DNA from: Spirochaetales bacterium
GTDB lineage: Bacteria; Spirochaetota; Spirochaetia; UBA9216
Assembly (NCBI GenBank): GCA_031273605.1
Contig: JAISRN010000153.1
Span: forward strand, 1-33,209
DNA: 33,209 bases
Direction of reading: 5' to 3'
A program made the translations under genes and the position numbers. The notes beneath the pieces were generated by a model. It did not search any database, had not been told where the DNA came from, and saw nothing but the letters and a program-made list of their open reading frames with translations. Position 1 is the stretch's first letter; every line of letters begins with the position of its first letter. Shown here piece by piece: positions 25,224 to 33,209 of this stretch.

Positions 25224-27611
25224 TTGAAAGCCGGAGAGAGCCAAGGAAATGTGAGGGAGGAACCCCCTAAAGCCCCCCCCCGGCGAGGCGTTCCCCCGGT
25301 TTTTATTTTGGCGGGGCTTTTATTCCTGGCCGCCCTGGGGTGCCTTGCCCTCCTTTTGCAGGGCCTGGCCTTTTGGCCGGAAGATCCGGCGGGGGAGGCC
25401 GGGGGGACGGGAAGCCTTGGGGTTTTTTTCTTTAGCCTCTTTGATTACGGCGCCTTTTACCTTCCCCTTTACCTGGGGGCCTGCGGCATTCTTCTTTTGA
25501 GACGCCGGGTTTCGGCGGTCTCCTTTGGGGTGCTGGTGGGTTCCCTCCTTCCCTTTGTTACCCTCTGCCTTTTCCTTAAATTGATAGGCCCCTCCCTTCC
25601 CAGCCGGGGGGAGATGCTCATAACCCAACTCTTTGGCCGGCCGGGGGGCGGGTTTTTTCTGCTGGTTCTCCTGGCGGCGGAATGCTTTGTCCTTATGCGC
25701 CTGGCCCTTCTGGACGGGGAGACCGGGGATTTGCCGGACAGGCCCGGCCCTCCGGCGGCGGCGGCCGAACCCCTGTCCCTCACGGCCCTCTTTCGCCGGG
25801 GACTTTCCCACCCCCTGGAAGCCGGTCCCCTGGGAGAGGAAGCCCCGGAGGAAGATGACCCGCAGGAAGAAGCTCCGGAGGAGGGGACCTTGGAAGAAGG
25901 AACCCCGGAGGAAGGGGAGGCTTCTCCGGCGGCCCCCGAAGGCGCCGAACCGGAACCCCATCCCGCCCCGGAGGAAAGAGACCCGGAGGAAGACTTGGAG
26001 GAGGACCCGGAGGCGGATTCGGAGGAGCTTTTTCCCCGCGGCCCCGAAAGCCCGGAGGAACCGGAGGGATTCGAGGAACCTAGGGACTCTGAGGAACCTG
26101 GGGACTCTGAGGAACCTGAGGAACCCGCTCCCCCTCTCTCCGCTCCGGCGGCGGCCTCCGGGGAAGGGGGAAAGAAGGCCCCCCCCCGGAAGCGGAAATA
26201 CGCCTTGACGGTATCGGGAATTCTCGATGATTATCCCGATGGGCAGTACTGGATCATTGACGGCCCCACCCAAAAGGCGGCGGGGATTCTCCGGGACACC
26301 CTGGAAGAATTTAAAATCTCCGCGGAGGTAACGGGAATCAGCAAGGGACCGGTGATCACCATGTTTGAAATTCTTCCCGCCCCAGGGGTAAAACTTTCTA
26401 AAATCACCAACCTTGCGGACAACATCGCCTTAAGGCTTGCCGCCAGCCGGGTGAGAATCGTGGCCCCCATTCCCGGCAAGCACGCGGTGGGAATTGAAGT
26501 GCCCAATGCCAACCGCTCCATTGTTTCTTTTAAAGAGATGCTTGCCACGGAAAACCGGGAAGCCCGCAAAATGCAGATTCCCGTAATCCTGGGCAAGGAC
26601 ATTACCGGGGGCGGCCGGGTGATTGACCTGGTGCAGACTCCCCACCTTCTCATTGCCGGGGCCACCGGTTCGGGAAAATCCGTCTGCGTTAACGCGCTCA
26701 TTTGTTCCATCCTCTACACCCGCCGCCCCGATGAGGTGAAGCTCATTATGATTGATCCCAAAATCGTAGAGCTAAAACTTTACAACGGCATTCCCCATCT
26801 CCTTACCCCGGTGATCACCGATTCTAAACGGGCCTTTAAGGCCCTTCAGTATGCCATTTTTGAAATGGAACGGCGTTACAGCCTGCTGGATGCCCTGGGG
26901 GTCCGGGAGATCCGTTCCTACAACGCCAAGGTGGAGGAGCAGAAGCTCACCGCGGAGTTCCTGCCCTACATTGTGATTGTGGTGGATGAGTTTGCCGACC
27001 TCATGGCCACCACGGGCAAAGAGCTGGAAACCGCCATAGCCCGGCTTACCGCCATGTCCCGGGCGGTGGGGATTCACCTGGTTCTGGCTACCCAGCGGCC
27101 TTCGGTGGATATTATCACCGGCCTTATTAAGGCGAACATTCCCTCCCGGATTGCCTTTATGGTGGCCAGCAAATTTGACAGCCGCATCATTATCGATTCT
27201 GTGGGGGCGGAAAAGCTCCTGGGCAAGGGGGATATGCTCTTTACCTCCGCGTGGGACCCTAACCCGGCGCGGATCCAGGGGGCTTTTTTATCGGAGAAGG
27301 AGGCCGAGAGGGTGGCCGGCGAGGCCAAAGCCTGGGGAGCCCCGGATTATATTGATGATGAAATTTTTATTGATGAGGATGACGAGGATTTTGAACTGTC
27401 CGCCGACGGAGGAGATGACCCCCTGCTGGATACGGCGGTGGGAATCATTGTCGAGGCGGGGAAGGCCTCGGCTTCGTACCTCCAGCGGCGGCTTAAAATT
27501 GGCTACAACCGGGCCGCCCGGCTGGTGGAGGAGATGGAAAGGCGGGGCATCATCGGCCCGGCCCAGGGAAGCCGCCCCAGGGAAATTATCCACATTCCGG
27601 ACCGGAAGTAA
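25224..27611 (+). CDS. ftsK: DNA translocase FtsK/SpoIIIE
   Basis: N-terminal TMs, acidic linker, GATGSGKSVCVNALI Walker A, VDEFADLM, gamma domain ASYLQRRLKIGYNRAARLVEEMERRGIIGPAQGSRPREI. TTG at 25224 has AGGAGGA 7 nt upstream, preferred over TTG 25197. Confidence 0.95.
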   Translation: MKAGESQGNVREEPPKAPPRRGVPPVFILAGLLFLAALGCLALLLQGLAFWPEDPAGEAGGTGSLGVFFFSLFDYGAFYLPLYLGACGILLLRRRVSAVSFGVLVGSLLPFVTLCLFLKLIGPSLPSRGEMLITQLFGRPGGGFFLLVLLAAECFVLMRLALLDGETGDLPDRPGPPAAAAEPLSLTALFRRGLSHPLEAGPLGEEAPEEDDPQEEAPEEGTLEEGTPEEGEASPAAPEGAEPEPHPAPEERDPEEDLEEDPEADSEELFPRGPESPEEPEGFEEPRDSEEPGDSEEPEEPAPPLSAPAAASGEGGKKAPPRKRKYALTVSGILDDYPDGQYWIIDGPTQKAAGILRDTLEEFKISAEVTGISKGPVITMFEILPAPGVKLSKITNLADNIALRLAASRVRIVAPIPGKHAVGIEVPNANRSIVSFKEMLATENREARKMQIPVILGKDITGGGRVIDLVQTPHLLIAGATGSGKSVCVNALICSILYTRRPDEVKLIMIDPKIVELKLYNGIPHLLTPVITDSKRAFKALQYAIFEMERRYSLLDALGVREIRSYNAKVEEQKLTAEFLPYIVIVVDEFADLMATTGKELETAIARLTAMSRAVGIHLVLATQRPSVDIITGLIKANIPSRIAFMVASKFDSRIIIDSVGAEKLLGKGDMLFTSAWDPNPARIQGAFLSEKEAERVAGEAKAWGAPDYIDDEIFIDEDDEDFELSADGGDDPLLDTAVGIIVEAGKASASYLQRRLKIGYNRAARLVEEMERRGIIGPAQGSRPREIIHIPDRK
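26067..26118 (+). repeat. 18-bp in-frame tandem repeat in the ftsK linker
   Basis: GGGACTCTGAGGAACCTG at 26083-26100 and 26101-26118 (perfect), preceded by a degenerate copy; encodes (G/D)(F/S)EEP(R/G/E). Confidence 0.85.
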
Positions 27612-27615
27612 GATT

Positions 27616-27705
27616 TAACCGCGGACCACACAGACGACACAGACAGGAACACGGAACCACGGACAACACGGACAGGAATCACTGACAGGACACGGACGAA
27701 AAAAA
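27616..27705 (+). repeat. Degenerate ACACGGACA-type short repeats
   Basis: ACACAGACAGGAA, ACACGGAACCACGGACAACACGGACAGGAA and GACACGGACG motifs in noncoding sequence. Confidence 0.7.
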
Positions 27706-27753
27706 GTGGTTAGTGGTTAGTGTGGTTAGTGGTTAGTGGTTAGTGGTTAGTGT
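27706..27753 (+). repeat. Heptamer tandem repeat (GTGGTTA), six copies
   Basis: GTGGTTA x2, GT, GTGGTTA x4, GTGT. Confidence 0.95.
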
Positions 27754-27977
27754 CCAGACAAAGAATAAGAATAACCGCGGAAAACGCGAAAGGAGACACA
27801 CCCTTCACCCTCCCTTCGCGGTTTCTCCTTCCACTCTCCACCTTCCACCTTCCCTCCTGGTGGTCAGAGCGGCGGGCTTGACGGAGGGGGGGAGAAAAAG
27901 CATACTAAACGCCACGAGGGGGATTAAATGGCGGAAAAGCGCCCCCGGACGGGGGAGATTTTTTTCAGGAGAGGGTT

Positions 27978-28529
27978 ATGACTAACGAAATTGCTCAGAT
28001 TGCCGCGCGGATTAAAGAGCTGCGCCTTTTAGAGGGGGAACCGGCGGAGGCTTTGGCTTCCGCCTGCGGTATTTCCCCGGAGACCTACACTCTTTACGAA
28101 GAAGGCCAAACGGATATTCCGGTGGGGGTTCTTCATGTCCTGGCCAAGCGGCACAATGTGGAAATTACCACCCTGCTTACCGGAGAGGACCCCAAGCTGC
28201 ACCATTTTGCCCTCACCCGGAAAGAAAAAGGGGTGGTGGTGGAGCGGCGCAAGGATTATCATTATCAGAGTCTGGCCTACAATTTTGTTCATCGCAAGGC
28301 GGAGCCCTTCCTGGTTACCATCGAAGCCTCCCAGGACAAGATCATAAGCTATAATTGTCATCCTGGGCAGGAATTTAACTATGTGCTGGAAGGAACCCTC
28401 TTGATCAGCATCGGCGGGAAGACCCTAACCCTGGAAGAGGGGGATTCGGTTTATTACGATTCCGGTCAACCCCACGGGATGGCGGCGGCGGGGGGAAAAC
28501 CCCTCAAATTCTTATCCATCATCTTTTGA
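27978..28529 (+). CDS. XRE-family HTH regulator with C-terminal cupin domain
   Basis: N-terminal HTH (IAARIKELRLLEGEPAEALASACGISPETYTLYEEGQTDIPVGVLHVLAKRH); cupin CHPGQEFNYVLEGTLLISIGGKTLTLEEGDSVYYDSGQPHGM; SD AGGAGAGG. Confidence 0.9.
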   Translation: MTNEIAQIAARIKELRLLEGEPAEALASACGISPETYTLYEEGQTDIPVGVLHVLAKRHNVEITTLLTGEDPKLHHFALTRKEKGVVVERRKDYHYQSLAYNFVHRKAEPFLVTIEASQDKIISYNCHPGQEFNYVLEGTLLISIGGKTLTLEEGDSVYYDSGQPHGMAAAGGKPLKFLSIIF

Positions 28530-28550
28530 CAAACAGAAAAGGAAGCATAA

Positions 28551-30215
28551 ATGCCGGCACGAGACTGGTTTTGCAGCGGAGATTTTAAATCCTACGAGGA
28601 TTTGTGCAGGAATTTTTCAATCCGGGTTCCGGATAATTTCAATTTTGCCTTTGATGTGGTGGACCGGCTGGGGAAGGAAGAGCCCGGCCGGACGGCCCTG
28701 GTATGGTGCGACGATCACGGCCGGGAACGGACCTTTACCTTTAAAGAAATGGCGGAATTAAGCTCCGCCGCGGCCTGGTTTTTTCAGAAGCAGGGAATCC
28801 GCAAGGGCGACCGGGTCATGCTCATCCTTAAACGGCGCTATCAGTTTTGGTACGCCCTCCTGGGGCTGCACAAGGTGGGCGCCATAGCCATTCCCGCCAC
28901 CCACCAGCTAACCCGGAAGGACATTATTTACCGGGTTAACGCGGCGGGGATCAAGATGATCTTAGCGGCCGCGGATTCCCGGTTGGCCGGGGAGATCGAA
29001 GCCGCCCGGCCAAGCAGCCCGGAGCTTTCCCTAAGGGCCTGCGCGGACGGCGAGATGGAAGGGTGGATCAACTTTGACCGGGAACTGGAAAGTTTAAGCC
29101 GGGAGTTTCCCCGTTCCGGGGATTCGGCGGGGGGCGGGGAGGACCTAAGCCTCCTCTACTTCACCTCCGGCACCACCGGGTATCCCAAGATGGTTACCCA
29201 CAACTTTCTCTATCCCCTGGGCCACATTGTTACCGCCGCTTTTTGGCAAAATGCCGCCGACGGCGGCCTTCACCTCACCGTTTCGGATACCGGCTGGGCC
29301 AAGTCGGTCTGGGGCAAAATTTACGGCCAGTGGCTCTGCGGGGCGGCGGTCATGGCCTACGACATGGACAGCTTTGTTCCCGCCAAGCTTTTAAAGGTTA
29401 TGGCGGACAAAAAAGTAACCTCCTTCTGCGCCCCCCCGACAATCTACCGGTTTCTCATCCAGGAGGACCTGAGCCGCTACGATCTAAGCCATTTAAACTA
29501 CTGCGCCGTGGCGGGGGAGCCCTTAAACCCCGAGGTTTACAACCGGTTTTACGAGCTTTTGGGGCTTAAACTCTACGAAGGCTTTGGTCAAACCGAGCTG
29601 ACCGTGGTTATCGGCACCTTTACCGGGATGGAGCCCAAGCCCGGTTCCATGGGCCTTCCGGCGCCGGGCTACGATGTCCGGGTGCTGGCCCCGGACGGCA
29701 GCCCCTGCGAACTGGGAGACGTGGGGGAGATCTGCATCGATACCTCCCGCCGGCGGCCCCTGGGCTTTTTTTCGGGATACTACCGGGATGAGGCCATGAC
29801 AAAGTCGGTTTACAGTGATAACCTTTACAGGACGGGGGATACCGCCTGGGTAGACGAGGACGGGTACTTTTGGTTTGTGGGCAGAACCGACGACATCATC
29901 AAGAGCTCCGGCTACCGGATTGGCCCCTTTGAAGTGGAAAGCGCCCTTCTGGAACATCCCGGAGTTTTGGAATGTGCCATTACCGGGACGCCGGACCCCA
30001 CCCGGGGGCAGGCGGTAAAGGCGACGGTGGTACTAAAGGGGGGCTATCGCCCTTCCCAGGAGCTTATTAAAGAACTCCAGGATCACGTTAAGCGGGTTAC
30101 CGCCCCCTACAAGTACCCCAGGGTCATTGAGTTTGTGGACGAACTGCCCAAAACCATCTCCGGTAAGATCCGCCGGGTGGAAATTCGGGAGCATGACGGG
30201 GGAAAAAATGATTGA
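28551..30215 (+). CDS. AMP-forming acyl-CoA synthetase
   Basis: LLYFTSGTTGYPKMVTHN, YEGFGQTE, YRTGDTAWVDEDGYFWFVGRTDDIIKSSGYRIGPFEVESAL, PKTISGKIRRVEIR. Confidence 0.92.
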   Translation: MPARDWFCSGDFKSYEDLCRNFSIRVPDNFNFAFDVVDRLGKEEPGRTALVWCDDHGRERTFTFKEMAELSSAAAWFFQKQGIRKGDRVMLILKRRYQFWYALLGLHKVGAIAIPATHQLTRKDIIYRVNAAGIKMILAAADSRLAGEIEAARPSSPELSLRACADGEMEGWINFDRELESLSREFPRSGDSAGGGEDLSLLYFTSGTTGYPKMVTHNFLYPLGHIVTAAFWQNAADGGLHLTVSDTGWAKSVWGKIYGQWLCGAAVMAYDMDSFVPAKLLKVMADKKVTSFCAPPTIYRFLIQEDLSRYDLSHLNYCAVAGEPLNPEVYNRFYELLGLKLYEGFGQTELTVVIGTFTGMEPKPGSMGLPAPGYDVRVLAPDGSPCELGDVGEICIDTSRRRPLGFFSGYYRDEAMTKSVYSDNLYRTGDTAWVDEDGYFWFVGRTDDIIKSSGYRIGPFEVESALLEHPGVLECAITGTPDPTRGQAVKATVVLKGGYRPSQELIKELQDHVKRVTAPYKYPRVIEFVDELPKTISGKIRRVEIREHDGGKND

Positions 30216-31392
30216 ACCAAGCGGTCAGGACAGCCTGAAAAAGGACCTGGACCTGGTAAACGCCAAAATCCGGGCCCTGGAAAAGGCCAAAAATGATTTG
30301 GCCGGGGAAACCGGCGGTTTCCTTTGGGAGTCCCCGGAGTTCCGGCGGGCTTCGGAGGGAAAGGACGGGGAGGAAATCCTGAAAATGCTGGACGGCGAGG
30401 CCCAGGAGAAGAAGGACCTGGCCGCCCGGCGGGATGAGATCCTCTGGCTTTTGGGGGAAAAAAAGAAAACCGAAGAGGCCCGCCGGCATATCAAGGGGGC
30501 CCTCCGGGAACTGGAAAAAAGCAACCGCCAGTATTACGAAACCATCGGCCGGGTGGGGTTTCAGGCTTACCGGGAAGGCCTGCTTTCCGGCGGGGCCTAC
30601 GATGTGATTTTTTCTAACCTCCGCACCCAGCGGGAGAGGGCTAATGTTTTTGAGGTGGAACTGCGGAAAAACGCCGAGGATCAGGGGAGCAAGGGGTTTT
30701 GGGAAAAACTGCTCCACCGGAGCCGGGGGGTTTACCTGAAGAGCAGCCAAAATCTGGGCCTGCGGAATCTGACCCGGTCCTGCCAGCGGGCCGGGGAGAT
30801 GCTTACCAATATTAATGGGGAGGGAGGGCTTCCCCCGGAGCTGGAGGAAATGACCGCCGATGAATCCCTCAAGGCCGCCTTTGCCCCCGTCATGGCCAAC
30901 CTTCAGAAAAAGCAGGAACTCCTGGCCGAGGAAAGAGAGCTGGAAGCCAAGGAAGAGGGTTTTATGGTGAAGCTGGAAGAAGGGGGAACGGGAAAGAATC
31001 CCTCCCGGAGCCTTTCCGAGCTGGAGCAAAGGATGGAATCCCTGGGCGCCTCCTCCCAACGGCTCTTTCAAGCCCTGGGCTTTAGCTTTTGGGGAGCCAA
31101 GGAGCCCCGGCCGGAGGTTCCGGAGTTTCCCTCCGCCTTAAGCGCCTCCTGGGACAGCCTTTTAAAAGAAGAGTACCGGCTCTACCACGAAAAGGAAGTG
31201 TTGGATCAACGGGTGGTGATCCGAACCCTGGAACAAAAGCGGGCCTTCCATGAGGGGGAGATTTCCCGGCTGGAAAACCGGCTTATGAGAATCCGGGACG
31301 AAGCGGATTCCGAAAGGGCGGAATCCGAGCGAATCAAGGCCGAAATTGCCCGGCTCACCGGGGAACTCGAGGCCCTGGAAGCCAAGGGCTGA
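30208..31392 (+). CDS. Hypothetical coiled-coil-rich protein
   Basis: Charged helical composition throughout (e.g. DLDLVNAKIRALEKAKNDL, C-terminal EISRLENRLMRIRDEADSERAESERIKAEIARLTGELEALEAKG); overlaps the upstream stop by 8 nt. Confidence 0.75.
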   Translation: MIEPSGQDSLKKDLDLVNAKIRALEKAKNDLAGETGGFLWESPEFRRASEGKDGEEILKMLDGEAQEKKDLAARRDEILWLLGEKKKTEEARRHIKGALRELEKSNRQYYETIGRVGFQAYREGLLSGGAYDVIFSNLRTQRERANVFEVELRKNAEDQGSKGFWEKLLHRSRGVYLKSSQNLGLRNLTRSCQRAGEMLTNINGEGGLPPELEEMTADESLKAAFAPVMANLQKKQELLAEERELEAKEEGFMVKLEEGGTGKNPSRSLSELEQRMESLGASSQRLFQALGFSFWGAKEPRPEVPEFPSALSASWDSLLKEEYRLYHEKEVLDQRVVIRTLEQKRAFHEGEISRLENRLMRIRDEADSERAESERIKAEIARLTGELEALEAKG

Positions 31393-31395
31393 TCC

Positions 31396-32115
31396 TTGGC
31401 GCCCCGGGGGGAGCGGGAAGTTTCGGTGTACCTGGTGTTAGGCGCCCTGGAGGGGGAAATAAAAGTCATCCGGGACCACCTGCAAAACCGGGAGAAGGCC
31501 CCCTGGGGCCCCTTTCCGGTTTACACCGGCCTCCTGGAAGGGAAGCCCCTGGTCCTGGCCGCCGCGGGAATCGGCAAAAGCCTTTCGGGGATCAGAACCC
31601 AGGGGCTTATTGACCGCTATCCCGTGGAAAAGGTTATCTTTACCGGGGTTGCCGGCGCCCTCAATCCCTCTTACCGCCCCGGAGACCTGGTGGCCGCCCG
31701 GGACTGCCTGCAGCACGATCTGGACGCCGGTCCGGGGTTTGAACCGGGGGAGGTTCCCTTTACCCCCTACCGGGTTTTTCCCGGGGACCCGGCGCTCCTG
31801 GATAAGGCCCGGACCTACCGGCCTCCCGAAGGGGCTTTGCGGATTGGCCGGATTTTGACGGGGGACCGGTTTATCCGCCGGGAGGAGGAGCGGGAGGCCC
31901 TTCGGAGGGAGCTTAAGGGGGATGCGGTGGACATGGAAGGGGCCTCGGCGGCCCAGGCCGCCGCGATAAACGGCCTGGGGTTTTTCCTGTTCAGAACCAT
32001 CTCCGATAGGGCGGACGAACAGGCCCCCCAAAATTACCGTTCCCTCCTGAACCGGGCGGCGGAACAGAATTTTTTGTTTTTAAAATTCCTTATTTGCAGC
32101 GGGGAGGATGAATAA
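31396..32115 (+). CDS. MTA/SAH nucleosidase-like phosphorylase-superfamily protein
   Basis: GVAGALNPSYRPGDLVAARDCLQHDLDA, GRILTGDRFI, VDMEGASAAQAAAINGLGFFLFRTISDRAD; TTG start. Confidence 0.8.
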   Translation: MAPRGEREVSVYLVLGALEGEIKVIRDHLQNREKAPWGPFPVYTGLLEGKPLVLAAAGIGKSLSGIRTQGLIDRYPVEKVIFTGVAGALNPSYRPGDLVAARDCLQHDLDAGPGFEPGEVPFTPYRVFPGDPALLDKARTYRPPEGALRIGRILTGDRFIRREEEREALRRELKGDAVDMEGASAAQAAAINGLGFFLFRTISDRADEQAPQNYRSLLNRAAEQNFLFLKFLICSGEDE

Positions 32116-32756
32116 TGGGTTCGGTCTGGACATAACCGGGGATTTTAAAACCGAGATTCGCCGGAGGGGGGGATATCAGCTACCTGAGCCGGGATATTCC
32201 CCTCTTTTGGAAGGAAACCGGGGAGGCCCGGCTCTTTTCCGGCGCCCTCTTTGGGGTTGATTTTTTCCGCAGCATCGATACCTACGCCCTGAATACCCGG
32301 GCGGTGAAGTATGCCGTTCTTTTTTTAATTGTTCCTTTTCTTACCCTGTTTCTCCTGGAAATTTTTTCCAGGGCCCGGATTCATCCCGTGCCCTACCTTT
32401 TGGCGGGCATAGGCAACGCCGTTTTTTACCTCCTCCTCCTTTCCCTTTCGGAACAGATGCCCTTCGACCCGGCCTATTGGATTGCCGCCCTGGCGGTGGC
32501 CTCCATGATGACCCTCTATGCCCATTCCCTGCTGCCCCGGTTTAAAAAGAGCTGGTACATGGGGCTGGTGGCGAGCCTTCAGTATGTGCTGTTGTATGCC
32601 GTGCTGAATGCGGAATCCTACGCCCTGTTGATAGGCTCCGTGGGAACCTTTGTAATCCTGGCCTTCGTTATGTTCCTTACCCGCCGGCTGGATTGGTACG
32701 GTGAAAACGATGCCCCCGCCGCCGATCCTGAGGAAAGAAGGCCCGGCCAACGATAG
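32108..32756 (+). pseudogene. creD: CreD inner-membrane protein, N-terminally truncated with a frameshift at a G7 tract
   Basis: GDISYLSRDIPLFWK...FGVDFFRSIDTYALNTRAVKYAVLFLIVPFLTLFLLEIFSRARIHPVPYLLAGIGNAVFYLLLLSLSEQMPFDPAYWIAALAVASMMTLYAHSLLPRFKKSWYMGLVASLQYVLLYAVLNAESYALLIGSVGTFVILAFVMFLTRRLDWYG matches the CreD C-terminal half; frames join only across GGGGGGG at 32166-32172. Confidence 0.75.
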
Positions 32757-32853
32757 GGTCCACTGCAAAGGAAGATAACCGCGAAGCGAAAAAACAGTTA
32801 TGCGAAATTTTTTGAAAAATCTGATTAAAAATATTTACAAAATTAAAATAGTG

Positions 32854-32910
32854 CGTTATGTATAATATATCCGGCAAAACGCCGCATACAGCCTGAACGT
32901 TATGTGCAAT
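32854..32910 (+). repeat. Direct repeat CGTTATGTnnAAT flanking an imperfect dyad
   Basis: CGTTATGTATAAT at 32854-32866 and CGTTATGTGCAAT at 32898-32910, separated by CCGGCAAAACGCCG. Confidence 0.6.
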
Positions 32911-33035
32911 GGGGGCTAAAATTTAAAATTGGTATAAAAATGTATACAAAATTAGAATTTTTTTGAGAAACTCTTGACAAAATATGAAAATACCGGTAGT
33001 TTTTAATCGTTATAATGTTTTTAGGGGGGTATACA

Positions 33036-33209
33036 ATGCCTGCAATTAGGGCAAGTGCTGATTTACGTAATAATTATGATGAAATTTCGACCTTTTGTCA
33101 TAAAAATAGAGAACCTGTTTTTATAACAGAAAATGGGCAGGGGGATTTGGCTGTAATGAGTATTGAAACCTACGAAGAATTTATGGGAAAACTGGAATTA
33201 TATCAGTTA
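33036..33209 (+). CDS. Phd/YefM-type type II antitoxin (truncated by window end)
   Basis: MPAIRASADLRNNYDEISTFCHKNREPVFITENGQGDLAVMSIETYEEFMGKLELYQL; open at the window edge. Confidence 0.9.
   Translation, partial: MPAIRASADLRNNYDEISTFCHKNREPVFITENGQGDLAVMSIETYEEFMGKLELYQL

Noticed and set aside
27616-27760. CRISPR array
   Set aside because: Repeats are 7-13 bp and near-contiguous, without uniform 25-40 bp repeats and unique spacers; no cas genes.
27743-27985. 80-aa ORF in the repeat region after ftsK
   Set aside because: Lies across repeats, no SD, no domain, overlaps the XRE-cupin SD/start.
32797-32861. Complete integron attC site
   Set aside because: No convincing paired R''/L''-L'/R' arrangement could be identified by eye; kept only as a tentative finding.

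Overview
The window is a dense, G+C-rich, mostly plus-strand chromosomal segment. Gene content and the class I lysyl-tRNA synthetase suggest a spirochaete, possibly Treponema-like (inference). Left to right: lnt, a response regulator, a small TPR protein, a bactofilin, rho, rpmE, a GHMP/galactokinase-like gene, surE, a TPR protein, a 58-aa orphan, a TPR/NHL/VWA-like secreted protein, a YkgJ-like Cys-cluster protein, clpS, clpA, class I lysS, a GDPD (minus strand), mnmE, mnmG, rsmG, a membrane TPR protein with a degenerate Mrr-like C-terminus (minus strand), a LysM protein, a lytic transglycosylase lipoprotein, ftsK, a repeat-rich intergenic region, an XRE-cupin regulator, an AMP-forming acyl-CoA ligase, a coiled-coil orphan, an MTA/SAH-nucleosidase-like protein, a truncated and frameshifted creD remnant, and an AT-rich right edge carrying a Phd/YefM antitoxin cut by the window end. 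Most of this is housekeeping. The best leads are: (i) several SD-less genes with a -10-like box 6-10 nt before the start codon, suggesting leaderless transcripts; (ii) a perfect 14-bp tandem duplication that creates the mnmG ATG; (iii) the creD remnant with a break at a G7 tract; (iv) a galactokinase-like protein lacking expected catalytic residues; (v) a TPR protein with an apparently dead nuclease-like domain; (vi) a structured rho leader; (vii) a heptamer tandem repeat after ftsK; (viii) the AT-rich, possibly acquired right edge. I saw no CRISPR array, rRNA, tRNA or transposase.
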